Shown here piece after piece: positions 5,170 through 6,944 of a stretch of 6,944 nt of DNA; positions within the stretch are counted from its first letter, which is position 1, and every line of letters begins with the position of its first letter. Location: contig JADFVG010000025.1 in the NCBI GenBank assembly GCA_015222405.1, positions 1-6,944 of the forward strand, written 5' to 3'. The notes under the pieces were generated by a model that made no database searches, was not told the origin of the DNA, and saw nothing but the letters and a program-made list of their open reading frames with translations. The translations under genes and the position numbers were made by a program. Origin of the DNA: Chloroflexota bacterium (GTDB lineage: Bacteria > Chloroflexota > Dehalococcoidia > E44-bin15).

Positions 5170-5349
5170 TTAGCCCCGTGCTGTAATAAAGAGGGTAATA
5201 GCCCCGGCTATCAAGGCTATTACTACGATGACCTGCACGATGAACCCAACTCCTCCAAAGAGTATTGCCGCAAGAGGTGAGCAGGCTGCAAAGAGGAGAC
5301 CAAGTACGAGTAGAATTATTCCAAAGAAGATCTTCAGGAAAGTGCCCAT
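5170..5349 (-). CDS. Small two-helix membrane protein (59 residues)
   Basis: The product is almost entirely hydrophobic. A first helix spans about residues 4-31 (FLKIFFGIILLVLGLLFAAC...), and a glycine pair precedes a second helix at about 35-56 (FIVQVIVVIALIAGAITLFI). A short ARG tail follows. FAAC at 20-23 resembles a lipobox, but Phe at -3 and the hydrophobic continuation argue against a lipoprotein. It is probably a small inner-membrane protein of unknown role. I preferred the ATG at 5349 over an upstream GTG (5367), because the GTG adds only six residues, has no SD and lies in the promoter spacer. No SD precedes 5349 either; the -10 box is just 8 nt upstream, so the transcript may be leaderless. 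The family is unidentified. Confidence 0.65.
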   Translation of the reverse strand: MGTFLKIFFGIILLVLGLLFAACSPLAAILFGGVGFIVQVIVVIALIAGAITLFITARG

Positions 5350-5357
5350 AGCATATA

Positions 5358-5387
5358 AACCTAGCACCGGAGTAGTAGGGAAGTCAA
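5358..5387 (-). promoter_or_regulatory. Promoter of the small membrane protein gene, implying a leaderless mRNA
   Basis: On the reverse strand, TTGACT (5382-5387, 5/6), an 18-nt spacer and TAGGTT (5358-5363, 3-4/6) lie 8 nt before the ATG at 5349. The predicted start point falls on or beside the start codon. The -10 match is weak. Confidence 0.4.
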
Positions 5388-5486
5388 TACTCCACTGATT
5401 GAAGTAGCCCGTTAGGAACAGGACAGGGTTTTGGTGATTAGGGCAAGAGCCACGTTCTATAGGCGGAACCAGCCTGCGACGCTCAT

Positions 5487-5515
5487 ACTATTGGCCAATC
5501 AACGAGCGCAGTCAA
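5487..5515 (-). promoter_or_regulatory. Second left-going promoter-like element with an overlapping palindrome
   Basis: The reverse strand has TTGACT (5510-5515), 17 nt and AATAGT (5487-5492). The 10-bp palindrome ATTGGCCAAT (5490-5499) overlaps the -10 and spacer. Flanking CGCTC (5480-5484) and GAGCG (5504-5508) form a nearly concentric outer pair. It could drive the small membrane gene with a leader of about 130 nt, or an RNA. Confidence 0.3.
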
Positions 5516-5546
5516 TACCGCTATTTCGCACGAAAGTCAGGAGTGT

Positions 5547-5575
5547 TGGGTAACAACGCAAGCTCTTGTTGCCCG
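5547..5575. repeat. Stem-loop GGGTAACAA / TTGTTGCCC
   Basis: The arms 5548-5556 and 5566-5574 pair over 9 positions with one T-G wobble, extendable by a further T-G at 5547/5575, around a 9-nt loop. There is no T-tract on either strand. It lies about 150 bp beyond the RRM gene's stop and could protect a transcript 3' end, but a terminator is not supported. Confidence 0.35.
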
Positions 5576-5720
5576 AGCTAAACAACATGAGTGATTGTTA
5601 AGAGTGCCCCCTGTCAGTGAGAAGTTAGGCGAAGCCGAATCTGGATGGGGCAATGCATAGCCTTTTACGTGCTCTTAGACAAGGTCCTATTGTGAATCTG
5701 CTATGTTTGCTCGCTGCTTA

Positions 5721-5996
5721 CTAAGAACGCCTCCCACCGCCTCGATCGCCTTCAGAGCGCGGGCGTGCCTCACTTACGGTCAGTGGTCTCTCTTTCATCT
5801 CCTTGCCGTTCAGGCCACTGATTGCGGCCTGGCCTTCAGCATCGGCTGGCATCTCCACGAACCCAAATCCCCTAGGCTGGCCGCTATACCTGTCCTTGAT
5901 GATGTTCACTGACGTAACCTCCCCGAAAGCTTCAAATGCCTCCCGCAATTCCTCATCTGTGACTTCGTGGGGTAGATTGCCTACATAGATATTCAT
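5721..5996 (-). CDS. Small RRM-domain RNA-binding protein
   Basis: The 91-residue protein is a single RNA-recognition motif. RNP2 is I3-Y-V-G-N-L8 and RNP1 is R42-G-F-G-F-V-E-M49, with aromatic residues Y4, F44 and F46 placed to stack on RNA bases. The acidic helix DEELREAFEAFGEV lies between, and a short Arg/Gly-rich tail (RPRSEGDRGGGRRS) ends the protein. Such single-RRM proteins occur in cyanobacteria, Chloroflexota and some Deltaproteobacteria; in cyanobacteria several are cold-induced RNA chaperones. The role here is inferred to be general single-stranded RNA binding in the cytosol. The start at 5996 fits the domain border and GGAGG 9 nt upstream. A frame extension to 6038 would cross the promoter and adds nothing RRM-like. 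Confidence 0.93.
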   Translation of the reverse strand: MNIYVGNLPHEVTDEELREAFEAFGEVTSVNIIKDRYSGQPRGFGFVEMPADAEGQAAISGLNGKEMKERPLTVSEARPRSEGDRGGGRRS

Positions 5997-6005
5997 AAAA
6001 CCTTC

Positions 6006-6010
6006 CCTCC
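6006..6010 (-). promoter_or_regulatory. Ribosome binding site of the RRM gene
   Basis: GGAGG on the reverse strand, inside GGAGGGAAGG, lies 9 nt before the ATG at 5996 and fixes that start over the upstream in-frame ATG at 6038. Confidence 0.7.
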
Positions 6011-6016
6011 GTGTGC

Positions 6017-6045
6017 AGTATACAGGGCGATGGAACAACCTGCAA
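6017..6045 (-). promoter_or_regulatory. Promoter of the RRM gene
   Basis: On the reverse strand, TTGCAG (6040-6045), a 17-nt spacer and TATACT (6017-6022, 5/6) predict a start near 6010, essentially at the SD. The leader would be short, about 14-20 nt, with no room for a long cold-shock-type 5' UTR. Confidence 0.6.
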
Positions 6046-6059
6046 ACAAGCGTTGTGAA

Positions 6060-6088
6060 GCCAGCAATGACCCACCTATGTGGCTGGC
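6060..6088. repeat. Interrupted dyad GCCAGC / GCTGGC upstream of the RRM promoter
   Basis: GCCAGC (6060-6065) and GCTGGC (6083-6088) are exact complements. An inner CCAC/GTGG pair (6072-6075 and 6080-6083) shares one base with the outer arm. It lies 14 bp upstream of the RRM -35 box, so it could be an activator site. Confidence 0.35.
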
Positions 6089-6194
6089 GAATCTCGATGC
6101 TATAAGGTAATGAACTCTCCGATGCGGCGAGTGAACAAATCCCAGTTTTGTTGTTGCACTGATGATTATAAGGGTTGCGGTTTTCTCAAATTAC

Positions 6195-6208
6195 CTATAG
6201 TCTATAGT
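6195..6208. repeat. Tandem CTATAGT repeat, possible -10 region
   Basis: CTATAGT occurs twice head to tail, giving two TATAGT hexamers 42-55 bp upstream of the 49-residue ORF. TTGCGG at 6175-6180 is the only -35 candidate, with a 15- or 22-nt spacer to them; TAGTCT at 17 nt is an alternative. It is a weak promoter candidate. Confidence 0.3.
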
Positions 6209-6249
6209 GTAGCTCCTGTAAATCAATGCTGAATTAGAAGTATCGATAA

Positions 6250-6399
6250 ATGAGAAAAGACCGATTCATCGTTGGAATCATCTGCCTGGCGTTAGCGGCG
6301 TGGATTCTCTTGGTGGGAAGAACAGGTGGGACTTTGACTCCAGCAATAGCCCTTTTTGTGCTGGGGATATGGGGGGTAGCAACGGCCAGGAAGAGATAG
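6250..6399 (+). CDS. 49-residue two-helix membrane protein
   Basis: An ATG at 6250 encodes 49 residues ending in TAG at 6397-6399. The layout is that of a designed membrane hairpin: a charged start (MRKDR), helix 1 (FIVGIICLALAAWILLV, about 6-22), a polar turn (GRTGGTLT), helix 2 (AIALFVLGIWGVA, about 31-44) and a cationic end (TARKR). Positive charges at both ends suggest both termini face the cytoplasm. SD support is weak (AGAAG about 9 nt upstream) and the promoter is only tentative. The family is unidentified. It converges on the HTH gene, 47 bp away. Hydrophobic frames can arise by chance, but the charge pattern makes this look real. Confidence 0.55.
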   Translation: MRKDRFIVGIICLALAAWILLVGRTGGTLTPAIALFVLGIWGVATARKR

Positions 6400-6446
6400 G
6401 CGACCGCAGATAGCATAACAATTGTCACTCTTGTTGGTCAGCCATA

Positions 6447-6746
6447 CTATCTATGATCTGACCTGCAGTTATCTGCCTGTGAAAGCATCCTGTTCGATGC
6501 TGCACGCGGAACAACAATCCTCTTCCCAAACCTTAGGCTCGGTATCTGCCCTGTGCGCGCGGCTTCGTACGCTGAAGCCCGGCTTAATCCCGAGATCCTG
6601 GCAGCCGCCTTCACGCTTAGAGCCAGGGGTTCATGAGGTCTTCCCGCTGTAGTGACCTGGTAGGTGCGTACTGTCGAATCACGGTATTCTTCATACTGTG
6701 ATCTCTCCAGAAGCAACTTCTCTCTCAATACTGTTCTGGTGACCAT
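6447..6746 (-). CDS. Excisionase-like helix-turn-helix DNA-binding protein (N-terminal start uncertain)
   Basis: From ATG 6746 the product has 99 residues. Residues 41-88 (LALSVKAAARISGLSRASAYEAARTGQIPSLRFGKRIVVPRAA) are a typical HTH_17/excisionase domain, a MerR-like winged helix. It has the helix pair V-x-x-A-A-R-I-S-G-L-S-R-A-S-A-Y, the G-x-I-P-x-x-R-F-G-K-R wing and a following V-P strand. Such proteins bind DNA as recombination directionality factors of mobile elements or as small regulators. The frame continues as plausible protein upstream of 6746 (LTENQRPQLEDALSILVRM), back to ATA 6839, which has AAGGAGG 5 nt before it. No canonical start exists in that stretch and no SD precedes 6746, so the true protein is probably about 130 residues with an altered start, or frameshifted. 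No integrase is in view. Confidence 0.75.
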   Translation of the reverse strand: MVTRTVLREKLLLERSQYEEYRDSTVRTYQVTTAGRPHEPLALSVKAAARISGLSRASAYEAARTGQIPSLRFGKRIVVPRAASNRMLSQADNCRSDHR

Positions 6747-6839
6747 TCTTACTAATATGCTGAGTGCGTCCTCAAGTTGTGGTCTCTGGTTTTCGGTAAG
6801 GTCATCATTGCCAGTTCTACTGATTCCGAGTCTTTTTAT
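6747..6839 (-). other. Probable N-terminal extension of the HTH gene with ATA in place of a start codon
   Basis: In the HTH frame, 31 codons upstream of ATG 6746 read as soluble protein (KRLGISRTGNDDLTENQ...). The first codon is ATA (6837-6839), 5 nt after AAGGAGG (6845-6851). An ATG here would make a textbook start. A lost start (ATG to ATA), rare AUA initiation or a sequence error are the options. Confidence 0.45.
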
Positions 6840-6944
6840 GACTTCCTCCTTGTCCTGGAATGAGCATAATATCGGCGGCGGCCATGTTCAACTGCTGAGC
6901 ATTTCGGTGAAATGTGCCCTCCTGTCTCCTACTGATTGTCTGAC
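6817..6944 (-). CDS. 3' end of an upstream ORF, partial, overlapping the HTH frame
   Basis: A second reverse-strand frame is open from the right edge to TAG at 6817-6819 (42 codons). It includes GTFHRNAQQLNMAAADIMLI and an internal ATG at 6885. Its end overlaps the SD and the extended HTH frame. It may be the tail of a separate upstream gene in the same operon. Alternatively it is the N-terminal part of the HTH protein, joined by a +1 shift near 6860 (ATT-C-CAG-GAC-AAG). I do not recognise the family. Confidence 0.3.
   Translation of the reverse strand, partial: QTISRRQEGTFHRNAQQLNMAAADIMLIPGQGGSHKKTRNQ

Larger units (their letters stand above)
5350..5720. other. Gene-free region with dyads and a possible second promoter
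   Basis: I find no gene in these 371 bp on either strand; only very short ORFs occur. The stretch holds the small membrane gene's promoter, a concentric dyad at 5480-5508 within a promoter-like element (5487-5515, -), and a 9-10 bp stem-loop at 5547-5575. The 9-mer AGTCAATAC occurs twice (5382-5390 and 5510-5518), each copy carrying the -35 box of a left-going promoter. A non-coding RNA cannot be excluded. Confidence 0.5.

Noticed and set aside
5545..5630. Integron attC-like features (GTTGGGT at 5545-5551 and GTTAGGC at 5624-5630)
   Set aside because: No matching RYYYAAC partner or attC-type imperfect hairpin could be built, and no cassette or integrase is present.
5997..6038. N-terminal extension of the RRM protein to ATG 6038
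   Set aside because: It crosses the predicted promoter and the SD, and the RRM fold begins exactly at MNIYVGNL.

Overview
The window reads as bacterial chromosome of moderate G+C. The evidence is Shine-Dalgarno sequences in front of several genes, recognisable -35/-10 promoters, and ordinary bacterial protein families: an Fe-S flavoprotein, a PEMT/ICMT-type membrane methyltransferase, a PP-loop ATPase of the Dph6 type, a GNAT acetyltransferase, a small RRM protein and an excisionase-like HTH protein. The mix would fit an anaerobic or environmental lineage such as Chloroflexota (Dehalococcoidia/Anaerolineae-like). That placement rests on general family resemblance only and is uncertain. I see no rRNA, tRNA, CRISPR array, insertion sequence or convincing rho-independent terminator.

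Layout from left to right. Positions 1-672 (-) hold a flavodoxin-fold iron-sulfur flavoprotein that runs off the left edge. A 468-bp gap with several inverted repeats separates it from a divergent integral-membrane methyltransferase (1141-2169, +) with a clear promoter and RBS. This gene converges on a Dph6-like ATP-pyrophosphatase (2228-2896, -), whose predicted promoter implies a leaderless mRNA. Positions 3108-3300 carry a coding-like remnant leading into a GNAT acetyltransferase whose N-terminus is out of frame with any canonical start (homology from about 3301, end 3867). Next is a 235-residue protein (4159-4866, +) that looks like a PD-(D/E)XK nuclease core with a C-terminal winged helix. 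A small two-helix membrane protein (5170-5349, -), an RRM RNA-binding protein (5721-5996, -), a 49-residue membrane protein (6250-6399, +) and an HTH protein (6447-6746, -; coding-like sequence to about 6839) complete the window.

The genes are mostly single units with their own promoters and sizeable gaps. No operon or shared pathway is evident, and I do not see a multi-gene defence or biosynthetic system. The best leads are the nuclease-winged-helix protein, the two start-codon or frame anomalies (the GNAT and the HTH gene, the latter with a strong SD placed before ATA), two genes with promoter-to-ATG spacing typical of leaderless transcripts, and several unassigned palindromes in the gaps.
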